DNA from: a bacterium
GTDB lineage: Bacteria; SZUA-182; DTGQ01
DNA: 64,000 bases
NCBI GenBank assembly: GCA_023512255.1
Contig: JAILZY010000001.1
Span: forward strand, 57,647 to 121,646
Direction of reading: 5' to 3'
The notes beneath the pieces are model-generated. The model was not told the origin of the DNA. It saw nothing but the letters and a program-made list of their open reading frames with translations, and made no database searches. Numbering within the stretch: the first letter of the stretch is position 1; the number at the start of each line of letters is the position of its first letter. Made by a program: the position numbers and the translations under genes. Shown piece after piece: positions 1 to 9,526 of the stretch.

Positions 1-1
1 G

Positions 2-85
2 ATCACAATTTCAGGGGAAGGCCAAGGTAGCCAATTTTTTGACCACATGCCGGCTATCAATCAATTTTTCAGTAGGCTTAATTAA
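2..85 (+). CDS. possible 3' end of an unidentified gene entering from the left
   Basis: An open frame enters the window at base 2 and ends at TAA 83-85, giving 27 residues that include GEGQGSQFFDH. No family is recognised from so short a piece. It is listed only because it lies just ahead of a strong hairpin (112-150) in the position expected for the end of an upstream transcript. It could be a chance open frame. Confidence 0.2.
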   Translation: MTISGEGQGSQFFDHMPAINQFFSRLN

Positions 86-111
86 TTGATTGATTAAATA
101 TTCTGTCTTGT

Positions 112-150
112 CGGCTAAGATCTTGTCCCTGAGAGACAATATCTTAGCCG
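112..150. other. 16-bp inverted repeat / hairpin
   Basis: CGGCTAAGATCTTGTC (112-127) and GACAATATCTTAGCCG (135-150) pair with one mismatch around a 7-nt loop. There is no T-run on either side, so it is not a textbook intrinsic terminator. Bases 151-331 hold no other recognisable feature apart from the ribosome-binding site of the next gene. Confidence 0.5.
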
Positions 151-331
151 AAAATCATCCTTCTCTTCGATTATTACGTGATGAGGATGGAAAAGGTTCA
201 TGGAAAAGCTTCTCAAAAGCAGCCGAAGCGAATCATTTTTTCTCCTGTGAATGACCGATGTAGGGAGATAAAGATGTCAAAAAGGGAGAAAAGTAGCAGG
301 TAATGAAAATAATTTGAGGAGATTTAAGGTG

Positions 332-1165
332 ATGCAAGCCAGATTGGTAGCCGATCAAAAGATTGAAGACAAAAATTTTACTATAATTCTTGCTATTTTT
401 ACTATAATCTTTGCTATCCTCATAGCAGCGACAGAGCCGTTTCTCTCCGCTGCCTGGGGAGCAGGAAAGAAACCGATCCAACAAGGCCAAAATTTAAAAC
501 TTGTGAATAACTCCCCTGAGGAGACTAAAAAAAGGAGCCGAGAGATGAAACAAGAGAGCACAAAATATGAATTGCCTCCACTACCATACGACTATAATGA
601 GCTAGAGCCGTATTATGATCAGGAAACCCTGCGTCTTCACCACGACAAGCATCATGCCGCCTATGTGAAAGAGCTAAACCTTACGGAGGAAAAACTGGCT
701 GAGGCAAGAAACACAGGAGATTATGCCCTAATCAGGCACTTGGAGCGCACCCTTGCCTTCAACGGATCAGGGCATATCCTCCATAGTATCTTCTGGACCA
801 ATATGGCCCCTAACCCCGAAGGCCGCCTGCGCACTCCATCAGGCGCACTGGCTGATCAGATTACCCGTGACTTTGGCAGTTTCGAGGCCTTTAAAAAACA
901 GTTTAGCGCGGCAGCTATAAGTGTTGAAGGCAGTGGCTGGACCATCCTCGGCTGGATGCCAGAATTTGGCAAGCTGCTTGTTTTGGAAGTTGAAAACCAT
1001 CAGAATCAGACTCTGTGGGGGATAAAGCCGCTTCTGGTAGTGGATGTCTGGGAACATGCCTATTACCTCAGATACCAAAACCGCCGGGCGGAATGGATTG
1101 AAAACTGGTGGTATCTGGTCAATTGGGACGATGTGGCCAAGCGGTTTGAGCAAGCTCGGCGATAG
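332..1165 (+). CDS. sodA: Fe/Mn superoxide dismutase with N-terminal membrane/signal segment
   Basis: Iron/manganese superoxide dismutase, converting superoxide to oxygen and hydrogen peroxide. The SOD fold begins at about residue 80 of the long form (ELPPLPYDY). Metal ligands are visible as the His of LHHDKHH, the His of GSGHILHS, and the Asp and His of DVWEHAYY. A preceding extension of about 70 residues carries a hydrophobic helix (FTIILAIFTIIFAILIAA), which suggests export or membrane anchoring. GAGGA lies upstream of GTG 329/ATG 332. A second start, ATG 545, has AAAGGAG 7 nt ahead and would give a 206-residue enzyme of canonical cytoplasmic length. The residue before the ligand segment reads ENHQNQ, where many Mn enzymes have Gln, so metal choice is uncertain. 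The function is clear; the start is not. Confidence 0.9.
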   Translation: MQARLVADQKIEDKNFTIILAIFTIIFAILIAATEPFLSAAWGAGKKPIQQGQNLKLVNNSPEETKKRSREMKQESTKYELPPLPYDYNELEPYYDQETLRLHHDKHHAAYVKELNLTEEKLAEARNTGDYALIRHLERTLAFNGSGHILHSIFWTNMAPNPEGRLRTPSGALADQITRDFGSFEAFKKQFSAAAISVEGSGWTILGWMPEFGKLLVLEVENHQNQTLWGIKPLLVVDVWEHAYYLRYQNRRAEWIENWWYLVNWDDVAKRFEQARR

Positions 1166-1258
1166 GCTTATAAAACTTGTGTATGCCAGGAGAGTATCTC
1201 AAACTGCCGCGAGGTTTTAAAATAAATAAAACAAGCACTTCAACAAAGAGGAGAGATG

Positions 1259-1918
1259 ATGCTCTTTCGTGACCGAACGGATGCCGGACGGCGGCTTGCT
1301 CAGTACCTTGGGCACTACCAGGATAAAAATCCCCTTATCCTGGCTATGCCACGGGGCGGCGTAGTGGTCGGTTTTGAAATCGCCACCAGCCTGAAAGCTT
1401 CGCTCGATGTAATCGTGGCTCGCAAAATCGGCGCCCCTGGTATGCCAGAGTATGGTATCGGAGCCGTTGCTCCAGGGGGAGTTCTTATTTTGGATGAGGA
1501 CTCCATTAGGCTGCTTGAGATTCCGAAGGAAGAAATAGACCTAATCACCGAGCGGGAGAGAGAGGAGATGGAGCGGCGCATCAGGCGCTACCGCCAGGGG
1601 CGTCCCATGCCAAAGGTGCAGGGGCAGACCGTGATCCTAGTGGATGATGGCATCGCTACTGGAGTAACAGCCAGGGCAGCGATCAAAGCTATCCAAAAGC
1701 AGGAGCCAAAATGGCTCGCTCTGGCTGTCCCAGTATGTGCCCCGGATACGGCCAGACTACTCAAAGCCGAGGTTAATGATTTTATCTGCCTTGCAACCCC
1801 TGCTGATTTTCGGGCCATCAGCCTCTGGTATGATAACTTCCAACAGGTCTCGGATGAGGAAGTGGTGAATCTCCTCCATCGCTCCTGGCATGGCAGCAGC
1901 CAGGAGCCGAAAGCATGA
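1259..1918 (+). CDS. phosphoribosyltransferase-domain protein
   Basis: Stand-alone type I phosphoribosyltransferase-fold protein of about 219 aa. The PRPP-binding loop is VILVDDGIATGVTA near residues 123-136, preceded by the usual hydrophobic strand and acidic pair. MPRGGVVVG near the N-terminus and ARKIGAPGMPEYGIGAV match the family of predicted phosphoribosyltransferases often found beside dienelactone hydrolase or stress genes. The substrate base is not known. ATG 1256 and ATG 1259 are adjacent; AGGAG sits 5 nt before 1259, so that start is preferred. It lies 93 bp after the superoxide dismutase gene on the same strand and may be co-transcribed. Confidence 0.8.
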   Translation: MLFRDRTDAGRRLAQYLGHYQDKNPLILAMPRGGVVVGFEIATSLKASLDVIVARKIGAPGMPEYGIGAVAPGGVLILDEDSIRLLEIPKEEIDLITEREREEMERRIRRYRQGRPMPKVQGQTVILVDDGIATGVTARAAIKAIQKQEPKWLALAVPVCAPDTARLLKAEVNDFICLATPADFRAISLWYDNFQQVSDEEVVNLLHRSWHGSSQEPKA

Positions 1919-1990
1919 GTTTTGAGGACGCTTGGTATGGTCATAAACCGCCGGCAATGACAGCGTTTGAAAATCAGGAGCGCATAACCA

Positions 1991-2410
1991 ATGTGGCCAC
2001 TGACCAAAGAGAGCGAATATCTTTTCGTCTACGGCACCTTGTTAAAAAGCCAAAACCATCCCATGCACTCTATTTTGGCTAACTATGCCAATTTTATTGG
2101 TAAAGGAGCTACAAGAGGCCGGCTTTACCGCCTGGAGGAATATCCGGCTGCCGTGCCTTCAACCTCAGCCTCAGATATTCTGTGGGGAGAAGTCTACCAC
2201 CTTGGAGATCAGGCGCCTACAGTTCTCAGACTCCTCGATCAATATGAAGGCTGTGGACCTGATGATCCGCAGCCAACAGAATTCTGTCGCCAACAGACCA
2301 CTATCTCCCTGGAAAACGGACAAACGATCACAGCTTGGATTTACTGGTATAATCGCCCCACCCATGGGCTAAACACTATCCATTCAAGGGACTATCAGGA
2401 ACTATTATAG
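1991..2410 (+). CDS. gamma-glutamylcyclotransferase (AIG2-like) family protein
   Basis: A 139-aa protein with the family N-terminal signature YLFVYGTLLKSQ, then GRLYRLEEYPAAVPS and LLDQYEG, whose Glu is in the position of the family's catalytic acid. Members act on gamma-glutamyl or related amide bonds, but bacterial proteins of this size are mostly uncharacterised. AGGAG lies 10 nt before ATG 1991. It follows the phosphoribosyltransferase gene by 72 bp on the same strand, consistent with a short operon. The family call is good; the physiological substrate is unknown. Confidence 0.8.
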   Translation: MWPLTKESEYLFVYGTLLKSQNHPMHSILANYANFIGKGATRGRLYRLEEYPAAVPSTSASDILWGEVYHLGDQAPTVLRLLDQYEGCGPDDPQPTEFCRQQTTISLENGQTITAWIYWYNRPTHGLNTIHSRDYQELL

Positions 2411-2455
2411 TGAGTTAGTGAGTGAATTTACTGTACTCTCTAAATTACTCTCTTT

Positions 2456-2866
2456 TTACTCGGCCACCCGGGCCAACGTCATAGAATTTTTCGATGTTGG
2501 CTCAGTCAGCCTGATGGTATCATTTCCCTGAAATTCAACCTGAAATTCTTTTCTCAACTTCTCTCCCCTGAAAAATTGAATCCGCCCTCCCTCAACCACC
2601 TTGTAGGTGCCAGGGATGCTTTGCTTTTCCTTTTTATCATTAGTAAATTCCATCATACAGGTATGGTCCTGATTTAAGATATAGGTAAGATCTTCAGGAG
2701 GATTCTCCTGAGTAGGATCAGCGTGATCAAGTTTCCATTTCCCTACCAGCTTCTGTTCCATTTCTGTATCTGCTGAGGAAGAGGCTGATTGTTTGGAATT
2801 CGTGCACGAGCAAAGAATAATAGTCAAGACAAAGCTCAAGGTGAGCAGGATAGCGACCTTTTTCAT
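2456..2866 (-). CDS. small lipoprotein, lipocalin-like domain
   Basis: Predicted lipoprotein of 136 aa. The N-terminus MKKVAILLTLSFVLTIILCSC is a type II signal peptide with the lipidated Cys in LCSC. The mature part reads LVGKWKLDH, then TYILNQDHTCMMEF and GTYKVVEGGRIQFF, a pattern seen in small single-domain lipocalin-like or DUF-type beta-barrels that start with a GxW motif. A further in-frame start five codons upstream (2881) would put residues ahead of the signal peptide and is less likely. It converges with the preceding gene and is separated from purL by a hairpin repeat. Function unknown. Confidence 0.75.
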   Translation of the reverse strand: MKKVAILLTLSFVLTIILCSCTNSKQSASSSADTEMEQKLVGKWKLDHADPTQENPPEDLTYILNQDHTCMMEFTNDKKEKQSIPGTYKVVEGGRIQFFRGEKLRKEFQVEFQGNDTIRLTEPTSKNSMTLARVAE

Positions 2867-2902
2867 GACTAAACCTCCCATTGAGGGGAAAATCCTTTTG
2901 AC

Positions 2903-2940
2903 TAAGGGGAAAACCCTTTTGAAAAAGGGTTTTCCCCTTA
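2903..2940. repeat. perfect 18-bp inverted repeat (hairpin family C, copy 1)
   Basis: Arms TAAGGGGAAAACCCTTTT (2903-2920) and its exact reverse complement (2923-2940) are separated by 2 nt. TCCTAAAACTTTTAA follows at 2951-2965. Read on the minus strand, the order is TTAAAAGTTTTAGGA then the hairpin, the same arrangement as at 29643-29700. The core CCCTTTT-TC-AAAAGGG is identical in both copies. It lies between the lipoprotein start and the purL stop, so it may also end the purL transcript. Confidence 0.7.
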
Positions 2941-2983
2941 AAAACCTCTTTCCTAAAACTTTTAATAACCACTTCTAATAACC

Positions 2984-5900
2984 TTAATTTCCCTTACTGT
3001 GGCTTAGAATCCAGTCCCTAGCATTGACAAACAACCTCACCCAAGGCGTAACCAAATGCCAGCCCCTGTCAGCCAAAGGATAATATCCCCACTGCCAGGG
3101 GAAAATAGCCCGCTCAGGATGAGGCATCATGGCCAGATGCCGGCCATCGGCAGAGCAGACAGCCGCAGCCTCAAACTGAGAGCCGTTTGGATTGGCCGGA
3201 TAGTAAGAGGCTGAGTAGGTAATCGGAATAATGTACTCTTCCCTGCTTCCGCCAAAGGAGAACCTTCCCTCGCCATGAGCCACCCAAATGCCAAGACATG
3301 TCCCCTCAAGCCCCTGAAGCAGGATGGCCGGAGAAGGAGCAATGTCTACGGTCAAGAATCGGGATTCAAATATCTTCGACTTATTGGGCAAAAGCTTTGG
3401 CTGTTTGCTCTCTTCATAGTCAGGATAAAGCAGATTTAATTGGGCCATCAATTGGCAACCATTGCAGATGCCAAGGGATAGGGTATCCTGACGCTGATAG
3501 AAATTCTGAAGCACAGTGCGAGCTGTCTGGTTATAGCGAAAAATACCAGCCCAGCCCCGGCCAGAGCCAAGAACATCAGAGTTAGAAAATCCCCCGCAGA
3601 AGACAATGAACTGAATATCAGACAGGGTCTGTCGCCCGCTGGTGATATCAGTGGTGGTTACATCCAGAACCTCAAATCCTGCCAAGTGCAGGGCATAAGC
3701 CATTTCCCGATCCCCATTGGTTCCCTTCTCCCTGATAATGGCGGCCCGTGGCGTAAACTGAGGGGAGGAATCCGCAGCAGGTGGCCGGATAAGCTCGGCT
3801 GGATCAAAGTCAGCCGGAAAGACAAAATTTTTTAGCGGAGTGCCAAAATGACTAAATCCCTCATCAGCTACATCAGGATCCATCTGAAGCCGATCCATCT
3901 CATAAGAGGTCTTTTGCCAAACCTTGCGCAGCTCTTCCATGCTGACCCGAAGACTCCCGCTCTGGGTTCTGATGGTCAGATCATCAAAATCAGGTCGGGC
4001 AATTGGGTAAAACTCCATCTCTTTGGGCAAATAGCTCAAAATTCTCTCCTGGGCGCCGAGCTGGTATTGAATAATCACCCCCGGCCCCTCGAAAAAGAAG
4101 AGATTTTCAGGGAAATTGATCTCAAGACCACAATTTCCAGCAAAGGCCATCTCACACAGAGCAGTGATTATCCCGCCGGCGGAAACATCATGCCCGGCCA
4201 GAATCAGCCCTTGGCCAAGAAGGAGCTGAATGGTGTTAAAGCAGGTCCTAAAGAGCCGAGGATGACGAATGTCTGGCACCTGCTCAGTGCGCCCCCCCAG
4301 TTGATTATACACCTGAGCCAGGCTGCTTGTGCCAAGACAGGCCAAAGGCTCTTCAGGCAATTTCTGGAAGGGAATATAGGCCAGCCCGGTTTTCTCCACA
4401 GGCTTTAGATCAGGAGTAACGATGTGAGCAAGGTCATCACACCATCCGGCTGCGGTAACAATAACCGTGCCTGGCGAGCGAACAACCATCCCTGAGGGGT
4501 ATTGCTGAGACATGGACAGGGAGTCCTTCCCTGTTGGCACGGCTATCTTAAGCTCCAGACAAAGCTCACCCAAGGCCCGAGTTGCCCGGTAGAGATTGGC
4601 TTTTTCTCCTGGCTGATTGTAGGGCCACATCCAATTGGCACTCAAGACCACCGAATCAAGCCCCTTGGCCAGAGGAGCCCAGAGAATATTCAGCAGCGCC
4701 TCAGCCACAGACATCCGAGCTCCAGCCTCAGGACTGACCAGCCCAATGATTGGATTATCTCCCATCCCCAGCGCGACCCCATGATTTCCCGTATAATCAA
4801 GGGCTTTGACCGCCACATCAGCCAAAGGCAACTGACATGGGCCGACCGTCTGCTGCTGAGCCACAAGACCTCCTACCGAGCGATCCGCTTTATGAGTCAG
4901 CCACTCCTTACTTGCCACCTTGGTCAGCCTGAGCACTCGGCGAAGGTGCTCCTCCAGCGAGGCTTTGGGAATAGTAACCTGGGGGAAACTCACCTCAACG
5001 GTTTCAGCCTGAATTTCAGTTTTAGGGAGATGGCCGAACAAAAACTTCAACTCAAGGTTAACAGGATCAGCCGAGGTGTGGCTTCCATCTGCAGCCATTG
5101 CCTGCTTGCTTTCTCGCCGGAAAATCAGCCGTCCGTCCCCAGTGCAGGTTCCGACCACAAAACATGGACAGCGCTCCCGCTCAGCTATTTTGAGGATGCG
5201 CTCGACCGCTTTCTCCGGAACAATCAATCCCATGCGCTCCTGCGATTCATTGCCGATGATCTCAAGGTCAGACAGGGTAGGATCACCCAGGGGCAGCCGG
5301 TCCATGAAAATAATGCCGCCACAGCGCTCGAGAAGCTCAGCGAAACAATTGAAATGGCCTCCCGCACCATGATCATGCAAGGAGATGATGGGATTGCTAT
5401 CAGCATCCTCAGCCAAGGCCCGGATCACCCGATAAACCCGCTGCTGCATCTCGGCGTTAGCTCGCTGGACAGCGTTCAATTCAAGTTTCTTTTCCATCTG
5501 GCCCGTATTGACCGAAGAAACCGATCCGCCAGCAATACCGATCCGGTAGTTATCTCCTCCCAACAGAATAATCTTATCCCCTTTCCTAGGCACCTTCTTG
5601 TGGGCATGCCGAAGATTAGCATGACCTACCCCGCCAGCCAGCATAATAACCTTGTCGAATCCCCAAAAGAGCTCGCCCATGCGGTGCTCAAAAGTAGCTA
5701 CGGTTCCGGCAATCAGTGGCTGGCCAAACTTGTTGCCATAGTCTGAGGCGCCATTTGAGGCCTGAATTAGAATCGTGGCTGGATCCTGATATAGATAATC
5801 ACGAGCCGGCAGCGCCTCTTCCCAGGGGAGGCCGCTTATGCGGGCATAGGAGGTAAGATATCCGGCTGTGCCAGCCCCGGGGATAGAGCCAATGCCTCCT

Positions 5901-6868
5901 CCCATGCGGTCGCGAATCTCGCCCCCTGTCCCTGTGGCCGCACCAGGGAAGGCACAGACCGTAGTCGGAAAGTTATGGGTTTCAGCCTTCAGACTTAAAG
6001 CCGTCTCGATCTGCCGTACCCTAAAGCGGCCCGCCTCATCGGGAGCAAACTGCTCAACGGCCGGCCCCTTGAAAAAGGCTACATTGTCCGAGTAGGCACT
6101 GACAATGTTAGCCGGATTCTGGAGCGAGGTCTGACGGATCCAGTCAAAGAGGGACAGTGGCTGCCTTTGGCCGTCCAGAATATATATCCCCTTGAAAATC
6201 TTGTGGCGGCAGTGCTCAGAATTGGCCTGAGCAAAACCAAACAGCTCAGCATCGGTCAGATGGCGGCCAATAGAGCGAGCATAAGAGCTCAGGTAGTCAA
6301 TTTCCCGCTCGGAAAGGGCAAGACCTGCCTCCTGACTGTAGGCGGCAATATCTTCGATCTGACGAAGGGCCGCGGGCTGCCGTCTCGGGGCAAAGATCTG
6401 ATCATCGATTTTCGAATAGAGCTCCTCAAGCATGGGATCAAAATCTGCTGCTTGCTGACCTTCTGAGGACGAAGGCTCAACCAGCCTGAATTCCTCAGCC
6501 CTAATAATGCTAGAGATTCCAGTGTTTTTCAAAATCTCCACTGCATTCGTTGACCAGGCAGTAACCATCTCCCGCCGGGGGCCGATAAATAACCCGCTTG
6601 GGGCAAAAGATGGCCGAGCCTGAAATAGCCAGCAAATCTTCTCCAAGGTTTGCTGGTCAATCCCGGCAGAAGCAAGGCCTTGGCGGACAGCAGGTTCCAC
6701 CACAAGGGATCGACCCGCCTCCGATCCGCCAAAAGACGATTCGCCAAAAGAGCAGGTTGAGCCACAATCAGCTAAATTCCGCTCAGGTGGCCGAATCTCC
6801 AGTACATAATATGTATTCTTGTTCAGATTGGATTGCAAAGTCAGAATCATGAATTTATGCTTCTCCAT
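2984..6868 (-). CDS. purL: phosphoribosylformylglycinamidine synthase, single-chain (PurL)
   Basis: FGAM synthase of 1294 aa, the fourth step of de novo purine synthesis: ATP- and glutamine-dependent conversion of FGAR to FGAM. The length matches the large single-chain form, in which the synthetase and the glutaminase (PurQ in split systems) are fused. The synthetase shows [24 protein letters not shown] and [11 protein letters not shown]. The C-terminal class I amidotransferase carries the nucleophile in LGICNGCQL and the His/Glu pair in PHPERA. ATG 6868 has no clear ribosome-binding site; a second ATG six codons in (6850) is possible. No other purine gene adjoins it. Family-A element copy 1 lies just upstream. 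Confidence 0.95.
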   Translation of the reverse strand: MEKHKFMILTLQSNLNKNTYYVLEIRPPERNLADCGSTCSFGESSFGGSEAGRSLVVEPAVRQGLASAGIDQQTLEKICWLFQARPSFAPSGLFIGPRREMVTAWSTNAVEILKNTGISSIIRAEEFRLVEPSSSEGQQAADFDPMLEELYSKIDDQIFAPRRQPAALRQIEDIAAYSQEAGLALSEREIDYLSSYARSIGRHLTDAELFGFAQANSEHCRHKIFKGIYILDGQRQPLSLFDWIRQTSLQNPANIVSAYSDNVAFFKGPAVEQFAPDEAGRFRVRQIETALSLKAETHNFPTTVCAFPGAATGTGGEIRDRMGGGIGSIPGAGTAGYLTSYARISGLPWEEALPARDYLYQDPATILIQASNGASDYGNKFGQPLIAGTVATFEHRMGELFWGFDKVIMLAGGVGHANLRHAHKKVPRKGDKIILLGGDNYRIGIAGGSVSSVNTGQMEKKLELNAVQRANAEMQQRVYRVIRALAEDADSNPIISLHDHGAGGHFNCFAELLERCGGIIFMDRLPLGDPTLSDLEIIGNESQERMGLIVPEKAVERILKIAERERCPCFVVGTCTGDGRLIFRRESKQAMAADGSHTSADPVNLELKFLFGHLPKTEIQAETVEVSFPQVTIPKASLEEHLRRVLRLTKVASKEWLTHKADRSVGGLVAQQQTVGPCQLPLADVAVKALDYTGNHGVALGMGDNPIIGLVSPEAGARMSVAEALLNILWAPLAKGLDSVVLSANWMWPYNQPGEKANLYRATRALGELCLELKIAVPTGKDSLSMSQQYPSGMVVRSPGTVIVTAAGWCDDLAHIVTPDLKPVEKTGLAYIPFQKLPEEPLACLGTSSLAQVYNQLGGRTEQVPDIRHPRLFRTCFNTIQLLLGQGLILAGHDVSAGGIITALCEMAFAGNCGLEINFPENLFFFEGPGVIIQYQLGAQERILSYLPKEMEFYPIARPDFDDLTIRTQSGSLRVSMEELRKVWQKTSYEMDRLQMDPDVADEGFSHFGTPLKNFVFPADFDPAELIRPPAADSSPQFTPRAAIIREKGTNGDREMAYALHLAGFEVLDVTTTDITSGRQTLSDIQFIVFCGGFSNSDVLGSGRGWAGIFRYNQTARTVLQNFYQRQDTLSLGICNGCQLMAQLNLLYPDYEESKQPKLLPNKSKIFESRFLTVDIAPSPAILLQGLEGTCLGIWVAHGEGRFSFGGSREEYIIPITYSASYYPANPNGSQFEAAAVCSADGRHLAMMPHPERAIFPWQWGYYPLADRGWHLVTPWVRLFVNARDWILSHSKGN

Positions 6869-6932
6869 TTCGTACCATACCGGTACCGCTGTTAACGCTA
6901 TGGAGCGAGACAGTTATAAGCCATATCACAGT

Positions 6933-7053
6933 CGCTCTTATTTATTAGCTACCATTATAAGAGACATAACCCTAATAAGAGCTAAGCCCCTTCGAGGGTT
7001 TATAGTTGTTCTGATATACCTTGAGGGTTTATAGTGTCTGATATATAAGAGCG
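6933..7053 (-). mobile_element. family-A miniature element, copy 1 (121 bp)
   Basis: Begins CGCTCTTAT and ends ATAAGAGCG, flanked by exact 8-bp duplications ATCACAGT (6925-6932 and 7054-7061). It is inverted relative to the other three copies. It has no coding capacity and sits 64 bp upstream of purL. A slightly longer repeat of the target region, CAGTTATAAGCCATA, also appears on both sides (6911-6925 and 7058-7072). Confidence 0.85.
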
Positions 7054-7225
7054 ATCACAGTTATAAGCCATAATCATTCCGCAGAGCTTATTTATAAAGC
7101 TTATTATAGTGAGGCTATTATAATATCGTAGCAGGCTAAAGGCAAGGGGAGTAAAGCTTCTCCGAGCAAAGTTGGATCATTTCTACAACATTTTTATAAT
7201 CGCTAGGAGTGAATAGGCTCTCTCA

Positions 7226-7281
7226 AGCTTTATCCACTTCCCCCGATGGGAAAACCCTTCGGGGGAAGCTTTTGGGGATAA
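7226..7281. repeat. imperfect long hairpin in the purL upstream spacer
   Basis: CTTCCCCCGA (7237-7246) pairs exactly with TCGGGGGAAG (7259-7268). The pairing extends outward through GCTTTATCC against GGATAAAGC with a small bulge. The spacer 7062-7382 holds this hairpin and short direct repeats of TAAAGCATGTTAA (about 7278-7326); no gene was seen. The hairpin could stop transcription coming from the 7383-8198 gene, but there is no U-run. Confidence 0.5.
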
Positions 7282-7382
7282 AGCATGTTAAATCATGTTA
7301 AGTAAAGCTTAAGTAAAGCATGTTAACTTCTAAACCTTAACGGCCATCCCACCCCTGGATAGGGGGAATAGGCTATCAAGAC

Positions 7383-8198
7383 TTAAATCACCGGAGTGGT
7401 TAGCGTTACCCGGAATTTCCCTGTTTCAGCTACCACGCCAGTACCCAAGGTCAGGGTGTAATCGCCGCTTATTTCAGTTGGAGAAATAAGAGTGGCCACT
7501 ATATCAATGTTAACTAATTTGCCACCTGCAAGGCCATTTGAGCCGCTTAAGGTTATCTGCCCATTGAGGTTTTCTCCCGTTACACTCACCAAGGTTGGGA
7601 GAACGAGGTTGCCGATCAACTGAACATATCCTGAAAGTGCGGTCGTAACCACAGGATCTACCACCAGATTAAGGGTCATGGTCCCCGAGGCGGTACCGTT
7701 ACTCCACAGCCCCTGCCACAATCCTGTCTGCTCAGCTAGCCCATACCGTAAGCCGCCAAGACCATATAGACCACCCAGTAACCCTAGTCCGTAGTATCCA
7801 CCACCATACAGCCCACCATATAATCCTAGACCATAAAGCCCGCCATAGAGACCCAGGCCATAGAGCCCACCATATAAACCACCATACAGCCCGCCATATC
7901 CGTAAAGACCATATCCACCATAAAGACCATACCCGCCATACAGCCCACCGTACAGCCCGCCATACAATCCTAGACCGTAGAGGCCGCCATATAGCCCACC
8001 ACCATATAGGCCATACAGGCCGCCGCCATATAATCCACCTCCATAACTGCTGGCTAAACCGCCTACGCTATAGCTGCTATAATAGGCCTGTGCTAAGGGC
8101 GCTTGAGAGAGTACGGTGAGCGCGCAGAAAAGAAAACCAAAAACAAGCATACACAGCAACTTCGATTTCAAATTCGATTTAGGGATAAGCCTCATCAT
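7383..8198 (-). CDS. secreted Gly/Tyr/Leu-repeat protein
   Basis: A 271-aa protein of unknown function in three parts. Residues 1-39 form a signal peptide (LLCMLVFGFLFCALTVL, probable cleavage after AQA). Residues about 40-155 are almost entirely Gly, Tyr and Leu, built from units such as GGLYGG, GLYGLGLYG and GYGLYG. Residues about 158-271 resemble a beta-sandwich (GTMTLNLVVDP, GQITLSGSNGL, GDYTLTLGTG). ATG 8198 has AAGGAG 6 nt ahead. Gly/Tyr-rich repeats of this type are seen in self-assembling extracellular or cell-wall proteins, so a structural surface or matrix role is inferred. A triple 19-bp repeat lies upstream (8241-8294). Confidence 0.8.
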   Translation of the reverse strand: MMRLIPKSNLKSKLLCMLVFGFLFCALTVLSQAPLAQAYYSSYSVGGLASSYGGGLYGGGLYGLYGGGLYGGLYGLGLYGGLYGGLYGGYGLYGGYGLYGYGGLYGGLYGGLYGLGLYGGLYGLGLYGGLYGGGYYGLGLLGGLYGLGGLRYGLAEQTGLWQGLWSNGTASGTMTLNLVVDPVVTTALSGYVQLIGNLVLPTLVSVTGENLNGQITLSGSNGLAGGKLVNIDIVATLISPTEISGDYTLTLGTGVVAETGKFRVTLTTPVI

Positions 8199-8240
8199 GT
8201 CGATCTCCTTCCATCGTGATTTGAGCCTGTTCGTATAACT

Positions 8241-8294
8241 ACTTATGAAACCACCCTTTACTTATGAAACCACCCTTCCTAATGAAAACACCCT
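8241..8294 (-). promoter_or_regulatory. three tandem ~19-bp repeats upstream of the Gly/Tyr/Leu-repeat gene
   Basis: ACTTATGAAACCACCCTT occurs at 8241-8258 and 8260-8277, with a degenerate third copy (CTAATGAAAACACCCT) at 8279-8294. Spacing is one to two helical turns, 43-96 bp before ATG 8198. This could be an operator array or a simple tandem duplication. The rest of the divergent spacer (8295-8605) shows nothing recognisable. Confidence 0.4.
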
Positions 8295-8605
8295 ATCCTA
8301 ACCCTTTCTGGTTAAAGAGAAAGAATCCGATGGAGACACTTTTTCAATATTGATACCAGAAAAAAACAAATTTTCGGCTGATTTCGGCTGATAAATGAGC
8401 AGGAGGAGAAGATGATGAATTATCCATGAAATCTCAATAAGTAAAAGAAATTAAAATTGCCTGCTGGAAAGATACATAGTCCTTTTTAAGGCCGATAAAC
8501 CCTGTCATAAAAAGATCTTAGTCATAAAAGGTATTAACGCGGGCCGGTATAAATTTTATTTCCAGGGCTGTTTCCTTATGAAATTAGGTGGAATTTCCAA
8601 TTAAT

Positions 8606-8635
8606 TTGACATAGTTTATTTTTATCTGCTATTAT
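8606..8635 (+). promoter_or_regulatory. sigma70-type promoter for the beta-barrel gene
   Basis: TTGACA (8606-8611) and TATTAT (8630-8635) are separated by 18 bp in an AT-rich stretch. This gives an untranslated leader of roughly 130 nt before ATG 8776. Confidence 0.55.
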
Positions 8636-8775
8636 TTATTTATTACTTATATTCTATAAATCTATTAATAAAAGATTTTTATTTACAATTTTACCATTTA
8701 AAATTTTTGCCACTATCAGACCCTAAAATACAAATTATTAAAAAATGTAAAAAATGAGATGAGGATACGAAGACA

Positions 8776-9480
8776 ATGAAAAGAATGCGAAAACGGACAT
8801 CAGCTTCTTGGATAGCAACTGTTGCCTTGGCTTTAGCTTTTTCCCTCTCTTACCCCCATGTAAGCTACGCGGAGAGGTTTGCGGATATCATCCTCGGTGG
8901 CTCACTCAGTATGGATGAAACAATAACCATCTCGGCCGCTCCCCAGGCAAAAGCCACCGCAAGGGTAAGTTTTGGCCGCTCCTTTATCATTGGCTACCGA
9001 CTCGGGGGCTGGAGCGAGAAGCACCGCTGGGCAGGGTTTGCTCTGGATGCCTCCCTGTTTCAACAAAGTATTGATGGTGGAGACATAGAGATTATACCGC
9101 TTTCTGCTCTTCTGATGCTCAGGCTGCCCCTTCTGAAGAGCGATGCCCATCCCGCAGGCGAGCTATGGCCATATATTGGCCTTGGGCCGAGTATCTTCTT
9201 TTCAACCATTAACTATAATGTCAGGGATTCAGCCATTCCTGCCCTGCTCCATCAACCTATCTCCGGCACCTATTCCGATCGGGCCGCAGATGTTGGTCTT
9301 GATCTGCGAGCAGGAATCGCCAAAATGCTTCCCCACTACCCTCCCCTTGCGGTCTTCGGAGAATACCGCTACAGCCAGTTTAAGCCAGATTTTGAAGAGG
9401 ATGTTCTGGGAACAGAGGTCAAAATAGCCACCAAGCTCACTACCCATCATCTGCTGGTAGGCTTTACCTACCGATTCTGA
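8776..9480 (+). CDS. outer-membrane beta-barrel protein (OmpA/OprF-like small barrel)
   Basis: A 234-aa exported protein. A signal peptide (IATVALALAFSLSYPHVSYA) ends at residue about 31. The mature protein alternates amphipathic strands and Gly/Tyr-rich turns (FIIGYRLGGWSEKHRWAGFALDASLF, WPYIGLGPSIFF, AVFGEYRYSQF) and ends HHLLVGFTYRF, with the terminal Phe typical of the outer-membrane insertion signal. The size suggests an 8-strand barrel. It is divergent from the Gly/Tyr/Leu-repeat gene and followed by a lipoprotein gene, in keeping with a surface-protein cluster. The specific role is unknown. Confidence 0.8.
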   Translation: MKRMRKRTSASWIATVALALAFSLSYPHVSYAERFADIILGGSLSMDETITISAAPQAKATARVSFGRSFIIGYRLGGWSEKHRWAGFALDASLFQQSIDGGDIEIIPLSALLMLRLPLLKSDAHPAGELWPYIGLGPSIFFSTINYNVRDSAIPALLHQPISGTYSDRAADVGLDLRAGIAKMLPHYPPLAVFGEYRYSQFKPDFEEDVLGTEVKIATKLTTHHLLVGFTYRF

Positions 9481-9526
9481 TCGGTCAAGGACAACACAGG
9501 CGGCCAGTAAACAGAGGAAACACAAT

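Noticed and set aside
112..150. Intrinsic terminator at the left edge
   Set aside because: The stem is strong but no T-run follows on either strand, so it is listed only as a hairpin.
4502..5746. Long open frame (414 codons) on the plus strand inside purL
   Set aside because: It is antisense to well-conserved purL codons, and its translation has no recognisable motifs. Long antisense frames are expected in genes with this codon usage.
6933..7053. TATAAT inside family-A copy 1 as a purL promoter
   Set aside because: The -10 match is good, but no -35 box is found at 16-18 bp. The other copies lack the TATAAT.
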